The position numbers and the translations under genes were made by a program. 64,000 bases of DNA. Source: Martinezella tropici. GTDB lineage: Bacteria > Pseudomonadota > Alphaproteobacteria > Rhizobiales > Rhizobiaceae. This document shows, piece by piece, positions 25,025-33,382 of this stretch. Numbering within the stretch: position 1 is the stretch's first letter; each line of letters opens with the position of its first letter. The notes under the pieces were generated by a model that saw nothing but the letters and a program-made list of their open reading frames with translations, searched no databases and was not told where the DNA came from. The stretch covers positions 62,001-126,000 of the forward strand of contig NZ_VNIP01000015.1 of assembly GCF_008370325.1 (NCBI RefSeq), in the 5' to 3' direction.

Positions 25025-26212
25025 CTAAATATCCTGCCGTTCGCCTTTGCGGAAGGGGCTGTGTTCGGTGAGGATTTCGCTCATCTCCTCCACTTGTTCC
25101 CGCTCGTGCTCCAGGTAGTCGGCAATGGCGCGCCGCAGGCCATGATGACCGATATAGTGCGCCGAATGCGTGATGACCGGAAGATAGCCGCGCGCCAGCT
25201 TGTGCTCACCCTGCGCGCCGGCTTCCACCCGCTTCAGCCCCTTCTCAAGCGCGAAATCGATCGCTTGATGATAGCAGACTTCGAAATGCAGGAAGGGATG
25301 ATCCTCGATGCAGCCCCAGTGGCGGCCGTACAGCGTCTCGCCGCCGATGAAGTTGATGGCGCCGGCAATATAGCGCCCCTCGCGCTTGGCCATGACGAGC
25401 AGGATGTCATCGGGCATGCGCTCGCCGATCAGCGAATAGAATTTTCGGGTGAGATAGGGACGGCCCCATTTTCGGCTGCCGGTATCCATATAGAAGGCGA
25501 AGAACTGGTCCCATATGGCTTCGGTGAGATCGCGGCCGGTCAGCCAATCGATGGTGATGCCGTGCTCGACTGCCGCCCGCCGCTCCTTCTTCAGCGCCTT
25601 GCGCTTACGAGACGCTAGCGTCTCCAGAAAAGCGTCGTGATCGGCATAGCCTTCATTGATGAAATGGAACTGCTGGTCGGTGCGGTGCAGATAGCCGTCG
25701 CCCTCGAAGACGGACGCCTCTTCTTCCGGCAGGAAGGTGATGTGCGCCGAGGACACACCGAGTTGCCTGGTGACTTCCTTGAGGCTTTCGGCGAGCGCCG
25801 GCTGCAGCGAGTTCCGATCCTGTCCCTCGGCGACGAGCAGCCGCGGCCCGGTAGCGGGCGTGAAGGGAATGGAGCATTGCAGCTTTGGATAATAGCGGCC
25901 GCCGGCGCGTTCGAAAGCATCGGCCCAGCCATGGTCGAAAACATATTCGCCCTGGCTATGGCTTTTCAGGTAGCCCGCGATAGCACCAAGTAATTCGCCG
26001 CCGTCGGTTTCGAGCAACAGGTGATTGCCGAGCCATCCCGTCTTGTCTGTCGCGGAGCCGGACTCCTCGAGCGACGACAGGAAAGCGTGCGAGACGAAGG
26101 GGTTGTATGGCAGGATACTGCCGGCCCTGGACGCTCCGGCCAGCTTGGACCAGCTCTCCGGGGCGATGTTCTTGAAGGATCGTTCGACTCGAATGGATAA
26201 TTCGTCTGTCAT
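25025..26212 (-). CDS. GNAT-fold acyltransferase (FemAB-like, PF04339 type)
   Basis: The protein has 395 residues from ATG at 26212. It lacks a signal peptide. The family is marked by NPFVSHAFLSSLEESGSA near the N-terminus, and by GRYIAGAINFIGGETLYGRHWG and HFEVCYHQAIDFALEKGL near the C-terminus, ending with the strongly conserved GAQGEHKLARGYLPVITHSAH. Related proteins are annotated GNAT N-acetyltransferases without an assigned substrate. It could be the first of a minus-strand unit with the HIT gene, but the repeat between them makes that uncertain. Confidence 0.83.
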   Translation of the reverse strand: MTDELSIRVERSFKNIAPESWSKLAGASRAGSILPYNPFVSHAFLSSLEESGSATDKTGWLGNHLLLETDGGELLGAIAGYLKSHSQGEYVFDHGWADAFERAGGRYYPKLQCSIPFTPATGPRLLVAEGQDRNSLQPALAESLKEVTRQLGVSSAHITFLPEEEASVFEGDGYLHRTDQQFHFINEGYADHDAFLETLASRKRKALKKERRAAVEHGITIDWLTGRDLTEAIWDQFFAFYMDTGSRKWGRPYLTRKFYSLIGERMPDDILLVMAKREGRYIAGAINFIGGETLYGRHWGCIEDHPFLHFEVCYHQAIDFALEKGLKRVEAGAQGEHKLARGYLPVITHSAHYIGHHGLRRAIADYLEHEREQVEEMSEILTEHSPFRKGERQDI

Positions 26213-26333
26213 CAAGTTCTTGCGCTAGGAAGGATGGGAGGGCTCTCACCGCTGCGCCTTCACCGGGAGGATACGTCGTAGGCGCAGCGATAATTTGGGT
26301 TTGCGCAAGGCCTCTCCTTCAATCGATCCCGAT

Positions 26334-27053
26334 TTACGAGGCCAGGCGCGGGTCAAAACCTTCGAAGGTCATCTGGTCTGCATTGGCAAATGTATGTTTG
26401 CGGGCCGCTTCGTCGCGCACGGTCCAGGTGATGACCGGAATGCCGCGCTGGCGCTGCGCCGTGACAAAGGGGTTCGGCAGGTGGCCGTAGAAGTACGAAA
26501 TGAAGTCTAGCCCAAGATGCATGGCTTCGTCATGCTGAAAAAACGTTTCAGGCTTGTTTCCTTCAGCCGTAAGCCCGACCGGGTAGGGTGCTTCCAGGCC
26601 TTTAAGGTCCTTGAGCAGCCAATGATCGAAGCTCATCAGGGCCACATGGCCGTCGTAGCCTTCGAGCACTTCGAGAACGGATTCCGCAAAGCCTTCGTCG
26701 TCACCTTCGCGTCCCTTGAGTTCCAGCACGAGCGGCACCTTGCCGCCGCAAAGCTGCAGAAGCTGCTTCAGCGTCGGGATCTTGTCCTTGGTGCCGCCGA
26801 TCGAGAGCAGCCCGAGTTCGGCCGAGGTGCGCTCGCGTACCTCACCGGGAAGATTGCAAACCCGCTGCAGATCGTCGTCATGGAAGACGACCGGAACGCC
26901 GTCGGAGGCGTAGTGCAGGTCGCACTCGATGGCGAAACCCGCCTCGATGGCGCGGCTGAAGGCCGAGAGCGTGTTCTCCCAGACTTGGCCGTTCATGTCA
27001 TGATAGCCGCGATGGGCGACGGGGCGCTCGATCAACCAGGCAAGCTTGCTCAT
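26334..27053 (-). CDS. Glycerophosphodiester phosphodiesterase
   Basis: The protein has 239 residues. The active-site segments are VAHRGYHD, IECDLHYASDGVPVVFHDDDL and VLELKG, giving the two histidines and the Glu-Asp metal site of the GDPD family. There is no signal peptide, so it is probably cytoplasmic, like UgpQ. It releases glycerol-3-phosphate from glycerophosphodiesters. Its ATG overlaps the stop of the upstream ridA-like gene by one base, which implies translational coupling. Confidence 0.92.
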   Translation of the reverse strand: MSKLAWLIERPVAHRGYHDMNGQVWENTLSAFSRAIEAGFAIECDLHYASDGVPVVFHDDDLQRVCNLPGEVRERTSAELGLLSIGGTKDKIPTLKQLLQLCGGKVPLVLELKGREGDDEGFAESVLEVLEGYDGHVALMSFDHWLLKDLKGLEAPYPVGLTAEGNKPETFFQHDEAMHLGLDFISYFYGHLPNPFVTAQRQRGIPVITWTVRDEAARKHTFANADQMTFEGFDPRLAS

Positions 27054-27520
27054 TATGCAATTTCCAGAATGGCATCGATTTCAACGGCGGCATTCAGCGG
27101 CAGGGCTGCCATACCGACGGCGGCGCGGGCGTGCTTGCCGGCTTCGCCCAATATATTTGCCAGAAGATTGGAGGCGCCGTTGATCACAAGATGTTGTTCG
27201 ACGAAATCAGGCGTCGAGGCAACGAAGCCGTTCAGCTTGATCAGCCGCTTGATCCGGCCGAGATCGCCGCCGAGGGCTGCCTTTGCCTGGGCGAGAATAT
27301 TGATGGCGCAGAGTTCGGCCGCACGCTGGCCGCCGGCGACATCGACGTCCTTGCCGAGATGGCCAGTCACGCCGATCTTGCCGTTTTCCATCGGCAGCTG
27401 CCCCGATAGATAAAGAAGATTGCCGCTGATGATATAGGGAACATAGTTGGCGGCCGGTGCCGCGGCCTGCGGCAGAACGATGCCGAGTTCCTTCAGGCGA
27501 CCCTCGATGGCGTCGGACAT
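27053..27520 (-). CDS. RidA family protein
   Basis: The protein has 155 residues from the ATG at 27520, where GGGAG is six bases upstream; an ATG at 27526 overlaps that site. The YjgF/RidA fold is shown by YIISGNLLYLSGQLPMENGK and the C-terminal ARAAVGMAALPLNAAVEIDAI. It is of the longer YjgF-2 type with an N-terminal helix (AIEGRLKELGIVLP). Related enzymes deaminate reactive enamines, but the Arg usual near the C-terminus is in a different setting here, so activity is uncertain. It shares a transcript with the GDPD gene. Confidence 0.88.
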   Translation of the reverse strand: MSDAIEGRLKELGIVLPQAAAPAANYVPYIISGNLLYLSGQLPMENGKIGVTGHLGKDVDVAGGQRAAELCAINILAQAKAALGGDLGRIKRLIKLNGFVASTPDFVEQHLVINGASNLLANILGEAGKHARAAVGMAALPLNAAVEIDAILEIA

Positions 27521-27655
27521 TTTCATCTCCCGTTTTGTTGTAAAAACTTCAAAAATCCGGCATCAAGACTAAATTCCGTCACTTAGGATCGGCAGCCTCG
27601 TTTCAGCCGAAAGCGTTCTTATAACATCGCATGCGAGTCCAACAGGAGATAATGA

Positions 27656-28483
27656 ATGTTCCGCTCGAGTCTTGCTGCCGCCGTCGTTTCGGGGCTGGGC
27701 ATTCTGTCACTGGGGACTTCTGCAGCCTATGCAGCAGGCCCGAGCGGGCTGATCGCGCATCGCGCCGTCTATGATCTCGAGCTGAAGGATGCCTCCGATC
27801 GCTCCGGCATTTCCGGCATGGTCGGCCGCATGGTCTATGAGTTCGAAGGCTCCGATTGCACCGGGTTCACCACCAATTTCCGCTTCGTGACAAAGATCGA
27901 CACGGGAGATTCCACCCGCGTCAGCGACCAGCAGACGACGACATTCGAGGATCTCGGTAAGCGCCTGTTCCGCTTCGAGACAAAGTCCTTTACCGATAAC
28001 CAGCTCGACAAGGACGTGCGGGGAGCCGCAAGCGACGATCAGAGGGGCATCAAGGTCGATCTGACGCAGCCGCACAGCAAGCAGGTCGAACTCATCCAGA
28101 GCCGCTTCCCGACGGAGCATATGCTCGACATCATCCACAACGCCAAGCTCGGCAGGAATTTCTTCGAGGCGCAGGTCTTCGACGGGTCCGACGATGGCGA
28201 CAAGCCGCTCATCGCCACCACGGTCGTGGGCAAGGCGCAGCCTCCGGCCACGGATGATCCCGATGCTGACAAGGCCGGCGCCTTTGCCAAGACGTCCTTC
28301 TGGCCGGTGACCGTGGCCTATTTCAACGAGAAGTCCGCTGGCGATGCCACGCCCGTCTACCGCATGTCCTTCAAACTCTACGAGAACGGCATAACGCGTG
28401 ATCTCACCATGGATTACGGCGACTTCGTATTGACCGGCAAGCTCACCAAGCTCGAGGTTCTCGATACCAAGGCGTGCCAGTAG
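27656..28483 (+). CDS. Periplasmic DUF1849 protein (EipB-like cell-envelope factor)
   Basis: The protein has 275 residues with a signal peptide (AAAVVSGLGILSLGTSAAYA). The mature part matches DUF1849: LIAHRAVYDLELKDASDRSG, GRMVYEFEGSDCTGFTTNFR and the C-terminal LTKLEVLDTKACQ. The cysteines in SDCTG and at the end are the pair that forms a disulfide in EipB of Brucella, needed there for envelope integrity. It is followed by the TelA-type cluster after a 220-base gap, likely with a separate promoter. Confidence 0.85.
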   Translation: MFRSSLAAAVVSGLGILSLGTSAAYAAGPSGLIAHRAVYDLELKDASDRSGISGMVGRMVYEFEGSDCTGFTTNFRFVTKIDTGDSTRVSDQQTTTFEDLGKRLFRFETKSFTDNQLDKDVRGAASDDQRGIKVDLTQPHSKQVELIQSRFPTEHMLDIIHNAKLGRNFFEAQVFDGSDDGDKPLIATTVVGKAQPPATDDPDADKAGAFAKTSFWPVTVAYFNEKSAGDATPVYRMSFKLYENGITRDLTMDYGDFVLTGKLTKLEVLDTKACQ

Positions 28484-28520
28484 TCCAGCGCGCCGCGTTG
28501 GGTTAGCCGAACATAGTTCA

Positions 28521-28538
28521 TCGTCATAAAACTGTGAT
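28521..28538 (+). promoter_or_regulatory. Candidate Pho box upstream of the TelA cluster
   Basis: TCGTCAT-AAAA-CTGTGAT has the structure of two PhoB half-sites (consensus CTGTCAT) with an 11-base period. The matches are five of seven and six of seven. It lies about 165 bases ahead of the likely telA start. It is a single match found by eye, without a scored matrix. Confidence 0.4.
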
Positions 28539-28703
28539 CCAAGCTTCACTATGGTGTGAAACGATTGGCACGTGTGGGTGAGTCCGTCTTTCGCTCGCGC
28601 CGATCTGGAATTGCAGTGGGGCGCGCGGGGGAATGATCGCCTTTTGGGGCGATTGGAAGTTTTTGCGGTCGGCTCCGTGTTTATGGACGAGAAAGCACGA
28701 CCT

Positions 28704-29783
28704 ATGAGCAATACCGATATCTCCACCGGTTCCACCAATAGTCTGCCGGTTGTCGCCGCCGATCCGGCGGAAATCGCCCGCATCGGCGACGGCATCGATC
28801 TGACCGATCGAGCCGGCATCTCCGTCTATGGCGATCGCGCGCAGCAAGCCGTGTCTGATTATTCCGATCGTATCCTGCGCGAAGTTCGCAATCGCGATCT
28901 TGGCGAGGTCGGCAAGCTGCTGACCGATATCATCGTCAAATCGAAGAAGCTGGATCCCGCCTCCTTGAAGGACGAGGGTTTCCTCTCGCGGATGTTTTCC
29001 TCGTTCAGGGCGAGGCTCGAGCGTTTCAAGGAACAATTCGAGGATGTCGCCGGCCAGATCGATCGCATCGGTCTCGAGCTCGATCGGCACAAGGATATCC
29101 TGCGCCGGGACATCGCCCTTTTGGACGATCTGCACGAGGAGACCAAGCAATCGATCGTGCAGCTCGATGCCTATGTGCAGGCCGGCAAGGATTTTGCCGA
29201 GCGTTTTCGGTCGACCGAACTTCCCCGACTGAAGAGCGCCGCCGATGCGGCTTCCGCCAATCCCGGCGGCGGCATGCTGGAGGCGCAGATCTACCAGGAT
29301 AGCCTTCAGGCCCTCGATCGGCTGGAAAAACGTGTTTTCTACCTGCAGCAGGCCCGCCAGCTCGGCATCCAGCAATTGCCGCAGATCCGTATCGTCCAGT
29401 CGGGCGATGAGACGCTGATCGAAAATCTGCAGGCGACGTCCGCGCTGACGGTGCCGGCCTGGAAGCAGAAGATGGTGATCCTGCTCGGCCTGACGCAGCA
29501 GAAATCCGCGCTCGATCTGCAAAAGACTGTTACCGACGCCACCAACGACATGATCCGCCAGGCATCGAAAATGATGAAGGATCAGGCGATCGCCATAGAA
29601 CAGCAATCGCAGCGCGGTATCGTCGATATCGACACGCTTGCCGCTGCCAACCGCGACCTGATCGATACGATCGGCGGCGTCCTGAAGGTGCAGGAGGATG
29701 GCCGCGCCAAGCGCGCGGAGGCCGAGCAGCGGATGCAGAAAATGACCATAGAGCTTAAGAAAGCAATGATCGAGGCGCGGTAA
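28704..29783 (+). CDS. TelA family (toxic anion resistance) protein
   Basis: The protein has 359 residues from ATG 28704; longer in-frame starts at 28683 and 28572 exist but their residues look unconserved. It is almost wholly helical, with coiled-coil character (RLERFKEQFEDVAGQIDRIGLELDRHKDIL and QALDRLEKRVFYLQQARQLG). The family signature is in LPQIRIVQSGDETLIENLQATSALTVPAWKQKMVI. No signal peptide is seen, so it is cytoplasmic. TelA was named after plasmid tellurite resistance, but chromosomal members have no firm role. It leads a four-gene unit with an SBP-VWA lipoprotein, an XpaC protein and a second binding protein. Confidence 0.9.
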   Translation: MSNTDISTGSTNSLPVVAADPAEIARIGDGIDLTDRAGISVYGDRAQQAVSDYSDRILREVRNRDLGEVGKLLTDIIVKSKKLDPASLKDEGFLSRMFSSFRARLERFKEQFEDVAGQIDRIGLELDRHKDILRRDIALLDDLHEETKQSIVQLDAYVQAGKDFAERFRSTELPRLKSAADAASANPGGGMLEAQIYQDSLQALDRLEKRVFYLQQARQLGIQQLPQIRIVQSGDETLIENLQATSALTVPAWKQKMVILLGLTQQKSALDLQKTVTDATNDMIRQASKMMKDQAIAIEQQSQRGIVDIDTLAAANRDLIDTIGGVLKVQEDGRAKRAEAEQRMQKMTIELKKAMIEAR

Positions 29784-29788
29784 TTCGC

Positions 29789-31363
29789 ATGACAATCCGC
29801 ACATTTGTTACCGGCCTGACGCTCGCGTCAGCTCTTGCGCTGAGCGGCTGCAACGTCGGCGGGCAAGGCCCGAAATTCTCGATCGTTTCCGGCTCGGAAA
29901 ATACGGTTCTGCAGCCGATCGTCGAGGAATTCTGCAAGGAGAAGAAGGCGGCCTGTACCTTCTCCTATGAAGGCACGCTGGATATCGGCCTTACCCTGCA
30001 GAGCGAGCAGGGTGTCGAGCAGGACGCCGTCTGGCCGGCCTCCAGCGTCTGGGTCGACATGTTCGATGCCAAGCGCCGGGTAAAGTCGCTGACATCGGTC
30101 GCGCAGATGCCCGTCATTCTCGGCGTGCGCAAATCCAAGGCTGAGGCGCTCGGCTGGGTCGGCAAGCCGGTCTATATGAAGGACATTCTGGCGGCGGTGA
30201 AGAACGGCTCCCTGAAATTTCTCATGACATCGGCGACGCAATCCAATTCCGGCGCCAGCGCCTATCTCGCCATGCTGTCGAGCGCGCTCGGCAACAAGCC
30301 CGTCATCGAGCCGGGCGATCTCGACAAGCCGGAGGTTCAGGGCGCGGTCCGCTCGCTGCTTGCCGGTGTCGAGCGCTCTTCGGGTTCGTCTGGCTGGCTT
30401 GCGGATCTCTATACCGGCTCGGCCACAAAGGGCGTGCTCTACGACGCCATGTGGAACTATGAGGCGGTGCTGAAGGAGACAAACGACAAGCTCGCGGGCA
30501 TGGGCAAGGAACCGCTTTACGCCATCTATCCCGCCGACGGCGTGGTCGTTGCCGATTCTCCTATCGGCTTCGTCGATCACGGGCGAGGGCAGGAGGTCGA
30601 GACCTTCTTCAATCAGCTCGTCGACTATCTGCGCTCTGCCCCGGTGCAGAAGCGCATCGCCGATACGGGCCGCCGCATCCCTCTCGCGGATGTTGTTGCA
30701 AAGCCGGATCCGTCGTGGAATTTCGATCCGACCCGGCTCGTGACCGCGATCCGCATGCCGGAGCCCGCCGTGATCCGCCAGGGGCTCGATCTCTACCAGG
30801 TGGCGCTGCGCAAGCCGTCGCTGACGGCGCTATGCCTCGATTTTTCAGGCTCGATGGGAGGCAAGGGTGAGGAGCAGCTCCAGGCGGCCATGCGCTTCCT
30901 GTTCAATCCCGACGAGACAGGCAAGGTGCTGGCGCAATGGACGCCGGCCGATCGCATCATGGTCATTCCGTTCGACGCCGATGTGCGCACGACTTTCGAG
31001 GGCACGGGAGATCCGGCTCAGCAGAAGATGCTTGTCGACAAGGTTTCGCGTCAGCGCGCCGACGGCGGCACGGATATGTATGCCTGCGCAAGCAAAGCGC
31101 TTGACTGGATAAGTGCGACGCGGGATCTGTCATCCTATCTGCCGGCGATCGTCATCATGACCGATGGGAGGTCCGATGATGCCAATGGTGATTTCATGAG
31201 CCGCTGGGCATCGGTGAACCCGCATGTGCCGGTGTTCGGTATCACCTTCGGCGATGCGGACAAGCGGCAGCTCGATGCTCTTGCAAAGGAGACCTCGGCG
31301 CGTGTCTTCGACGGTCGCGGCGATCTGGTCAGCGCGTTCCGGGCGGTGCGCGGCTATAACTAG
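29789..31363 (+). CDS. Lipoprotein fusing a periplasmic binding domain and a VWA domain
   Basis: The protein has 524 residues. The lipobox LSGC ends at Cys21. Residues 28-320 resemble an extracellular solute-binding protein (ModA/PstS-like), with IVSGSENTVLQPIV, DAVWPASSVWVDMF, TSATQSNSGASAYLAML and YPADGVVVADSPIG. Residues 343-515 are a von Willebrand A domain with a full MIDAS: DFSGS (Asp351, Ser353, Ser355), Thr428 in GGTDM and Asp459 in MTDGRSDD. It should sit on the periplasmic face of a membrane. No permease or ATPase lies nearby, so a sensing or scaffold role is likelier than transport. It starts five bases after telA. Confidence 0.85.
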   Translation: MTIRTFVTGLTLASALALSGCNVGGQGPKFSIVSGSENTVLQPIVEEFCKEKKAACTFSYEGTLDIGLTLQSEQGVEQDAVWPASSVWVDMFDAKRRVKSLTSVAQMPVILGVRKSKAEALGWVGKPVYMKDILAAVKNGSLKFLMTSATQSNSGASAYLAMLSSALGNKPVIEPGDLDKPEVQGAVRSLLAGVERSSGSSGWLADLYTGSATKGVLYDAMWNYEAVLKETNDKLAGMGKEPLYAIYPADGVVVADSPIGFVDHGRGQEVETFFNQLVDYLRSAPVQKRIADTGRRIPLADVVAKPDPSWNFDPTRLVTAIRMPEPAVIRQGLDLYQVALRKPSLTALCLDFSGSMGGKGEEQLQAAMRFLFNPDETGKVLAQWTPADRIMVIPFDADVRTTFEGTGDPAQQKMLVDKVSRQRADGGTDMYACASKALDWISATRDLSSYLPAIVIMTDGRSDDANGDFMSRWASVNPHVPVFGITFGDADKRQLDALAKETSARVFDGRGDLVSAFRAVRGYN

Positions 31364-31462
31364 AGCATTTCTGTTTAAACGGAGTCACGGAAATGCTCTA
31401 TCTCTTTGTTTTCAAGCAATTCCGGACGCAAAGCCGCTTCGCACTTTCGCTGGAATTGCTCT
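31361..31462. repeat. Interspersed palindromic element, copy 4, inside the TelA operon
   Basis: TAGAGCATTTC begins with the stop codon of the VWA gene and pairs with GGAAATGCTCTA; a second part runs from TTTTCAAGCAATTCCGG to GCTGGAATTGCTCT. The core GCAAAGCCGCTTCGCACTTTCGC is like those of the other copies. It ends ten bases before the next start codon, so transcripts of the operon must pass through it. Confidence 0.7.
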
Positions 31463-31472
31463 TAGGACGATA

Positions 31473-32090
31473 ATGCGCAATTGGTTCGGCAATGACTGGA
31501 ATTGGATCGTGGCGGGTCTTGCCGCCGCGATCGTCGTTCCTGGGCTCAGCTTCCTTGCCGGCATGCCGATATGGATCGCGGCGATCATCGGCCTTTTGGT
31601 CTTCGTCGGTCTGATATTCGTGCTCGCGCCCAAACGCCTGTTCGAGGGGGTGGATGCGAAGGCGATCGGCAGGGGACGCCTGGACTTTGCCCGCGACCTG
31701 TTGAGCGCGGCAGCACCCGCCGCGCAAAGGCTGGAGGCATCGGCAGATCAGATCGCCAGCAAGGAAACGGCAAAACGGGTGCGGCATCTGGCGGAAATTG
31801 CCGCCGACGTCTTCGCCAAGGTGGAGGCCAATCCTGAAAGCGCCAGCACCGTCCGGCGCTTTCTTAGCTATTACCTGCCGCGGGCGGCGGAGGTGGCGGA
31901 AGGATTTGCCGTGATCGAGGCGAAACGTCAGCCGGATGCCGAGCGCCTGCAGGAGGTCGGCCTCGTTCTGACCAAACTGGAAGACGCTTTCGTACACTAT
32001 TCCGACAGCCTGGTCGAAGACAGGCTCGATACGCTTGATACGGAGCTGCGCCTGATACAGGCTTCGCTCAAAGAGGACATAGGACGCTGA
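31473..32090 (+). CDS. XpaC family membrane protein
   Basis: The protein has 205 residues from ATG 31473, with AGGA seven bases upstream. Two membrane spans occupy about residues 11-29 and 32-52 (WIVAGLAAAIVVPGLSFLAG, IAAIIGLLVFVGLIFVL). The cytoplasmic rest is helical: ARDLLSAAAPAAQRLEASAD, TAKRVRHLAEIAADVFAKVE, VRRFLSYYLPRAAEVAEGF, LVEDRLDTLDTELRLIQASL. That pattern belongs to the 5-bromo-4-chloroindolyl phosphate hydrolysis (XpaC) family, often encoded next to telA. The biochemical role is unknown. It overlaps the next gene by one base. Confidence 0.82.
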   Translation: MRNWFGNDWNWIVAGLAAAIVVPGLSFLAGMPIWIAAIIGLLVFVGLIFVLAPKRLFEGVDAKAIGRGRLDFARDLLSAAAPAAQRLEASADQIASKETAKRVRHLAEIAADVFAKVEANPESASTVRRFLSYYLPRAAEVAEGFAVIEAKRQPDAERLQEVGLVLTKLEDAFVHYSDSLVEDRLDTLDTELRLIQASLKEDIGR

Positions 32091-33196
32091 TGGCCATTTC
32101 CCGCCGCGCTTTTGGAGTAGGGCTTCTTGCCGCCGGTGTCGCGGGGACCGGAGGCTATTTCGCCGTCAAGGACCGGCCGGAGTTGCAGGGACTGCTCGGC
32201 AACCGCACCAAGCTCTTCGGCTTCATTGGCGGCGAAAAGGAAGCGTTTCTCGCCGATAGGGACGTGATTTCGGCACTCCACGGCTACGGACTGGAGATCA
32301 ACAGCCATGTGGCGGGCTCGGTGGAGATGGTGCGCGAGCAGGCGCTTCTGTCGCAGAACCCCGCATTCCTGTGGCCGTCCTCGTCGATCATGGTCGATAT
32401 CGCCCGGCAGGGCGGCGTCAAGATCCGCAACGATCGCGTCATCCTCAATACGCCCGTCGTCATCTATTCCTGGCAGCCCGTCGTCGACGGATTGACGAAG
32501 GCGGGGCTGGTCACCACGACACCGGAGGGGCAGCATCAGCTTGATCTCAAGGCATTGCTGGACGCAATGCTTGCGGGAACGAATTGGTCGCAGCTCGGCG
32601 TCAACTCGCTCTATGGCCAGGCCCGGATCGTCTCGACCGATCCCAACCGGTCCAATTCCGGCTTCATGTTCTCCGGCCTCGTGCTCAGCCTCCTGAGCGG
32701 CAATGTCGCAAGCGCCGAAAGCCTCGCGCAGTTCGGAGACAAGGCACAGGCGATCTTCCGCAACATGGGTTTCAAGTCGTCGTCGTCGGGCAAGCTGTTC
32801 GAACAATATCTCGCCGGCGGCATCGGCGGCGAGCCGATGATCGTCGGTTACGAGAATCAGCTGGTGGAATGGATCATCGCCGATCCGCAGCGCTGGAAGC
32901 GGATCCAGTCAGGCAACGGCGCCAAGCCCGTGGTGCTCTATCCGCATCCGACCGTCTATTCCGCGCACCCGCTGATCGCCGTCGACGAACAGGTCGATCG
33001 CATGATCGAGGCCCTGGTCAGCCCGCGGCTGCAGGAGCTTGCCTGGACCAAGCACGGTTTCCGCGGGCCGCTGGGAGCAGTGACGGGCGATGCCGATAGT
33101 GCGATTGCCGGCCTGCTGCCGGCTGAAATCGATGCCGTATTGCCGATGCCGGATGCCAATGTCATGCTGGCGCTGCTCGATAAACTGGCCGCTTGA
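32090..33196 (+). CDS. Tat-type periplasmic binding protein related to the SBP-VWA lipoprotein
   Basis: The protein has 368 residues. The start MAISRRAFGVGLLAAGVAGT has a twin-arginine motif (SRRAF) and a hydrophobic core, so it is probably exported folded or anchored by that segment. The body resembles a solute-binding protein, and several motifs parallel the lipoprotein two genes upstream: FLWPSSSIMVDIA, TDPNRSNSGFMFSGLVL, IVGYENQLVEWI and YPHPTVYSAHPLIAVDEQ. The ligand is unknown. It ends the cluster; rpsB follows after 186 bases. Confidence 0.8.
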   Translation: MAISRRAFGVGLLAAGVAGTGGYFAVKDRPELQGLLGNRTKLFGFIGGEKEAFLADRDVISALHGYGLEINSHVAGSVEMVREQALLSQNPAFLWPSSSIMVDIARQGGVKIRNDRVILNTPVVIYSWQPVVDGLTKAGLVTTTPEGQHQLDLKALLDAMLAGTNWSQLGVNSLYGQARIVSTDPNRSNSGFMFSGLVLSLLSGNVASAESLAQFGDKAQAIFRNMGFKSSSSGKLFEQYLAGGIGGEPMIVGYENQLVEWIIADPQRWKRIQSGNGAKPVVLYPHPTVYSAHPLIAVDEQVDRMIEALVSPRLQELAWTKHGFRGPLGAVTGDADSAIAGLLPAEIDAVLPMPDANVMLALLDKLAA

Positions 33197-33382
33197 GGGC
33201 AGGGCGGGTTATTTTTCGACCCAAAGCCTTGCATTCCAAGTGAATCGAATGTATGGGCACCCGCATTCCACACGTAAGGCATGGGATTGTCCGGGAGAAA
33301 TCCGGATTGTTCCGCCCGGTGGCATTCTCGAAGAGGATGCTGTTCGCCTTGCGGAGGTTCAACCGGAAAAGGAGTCAAAGGC

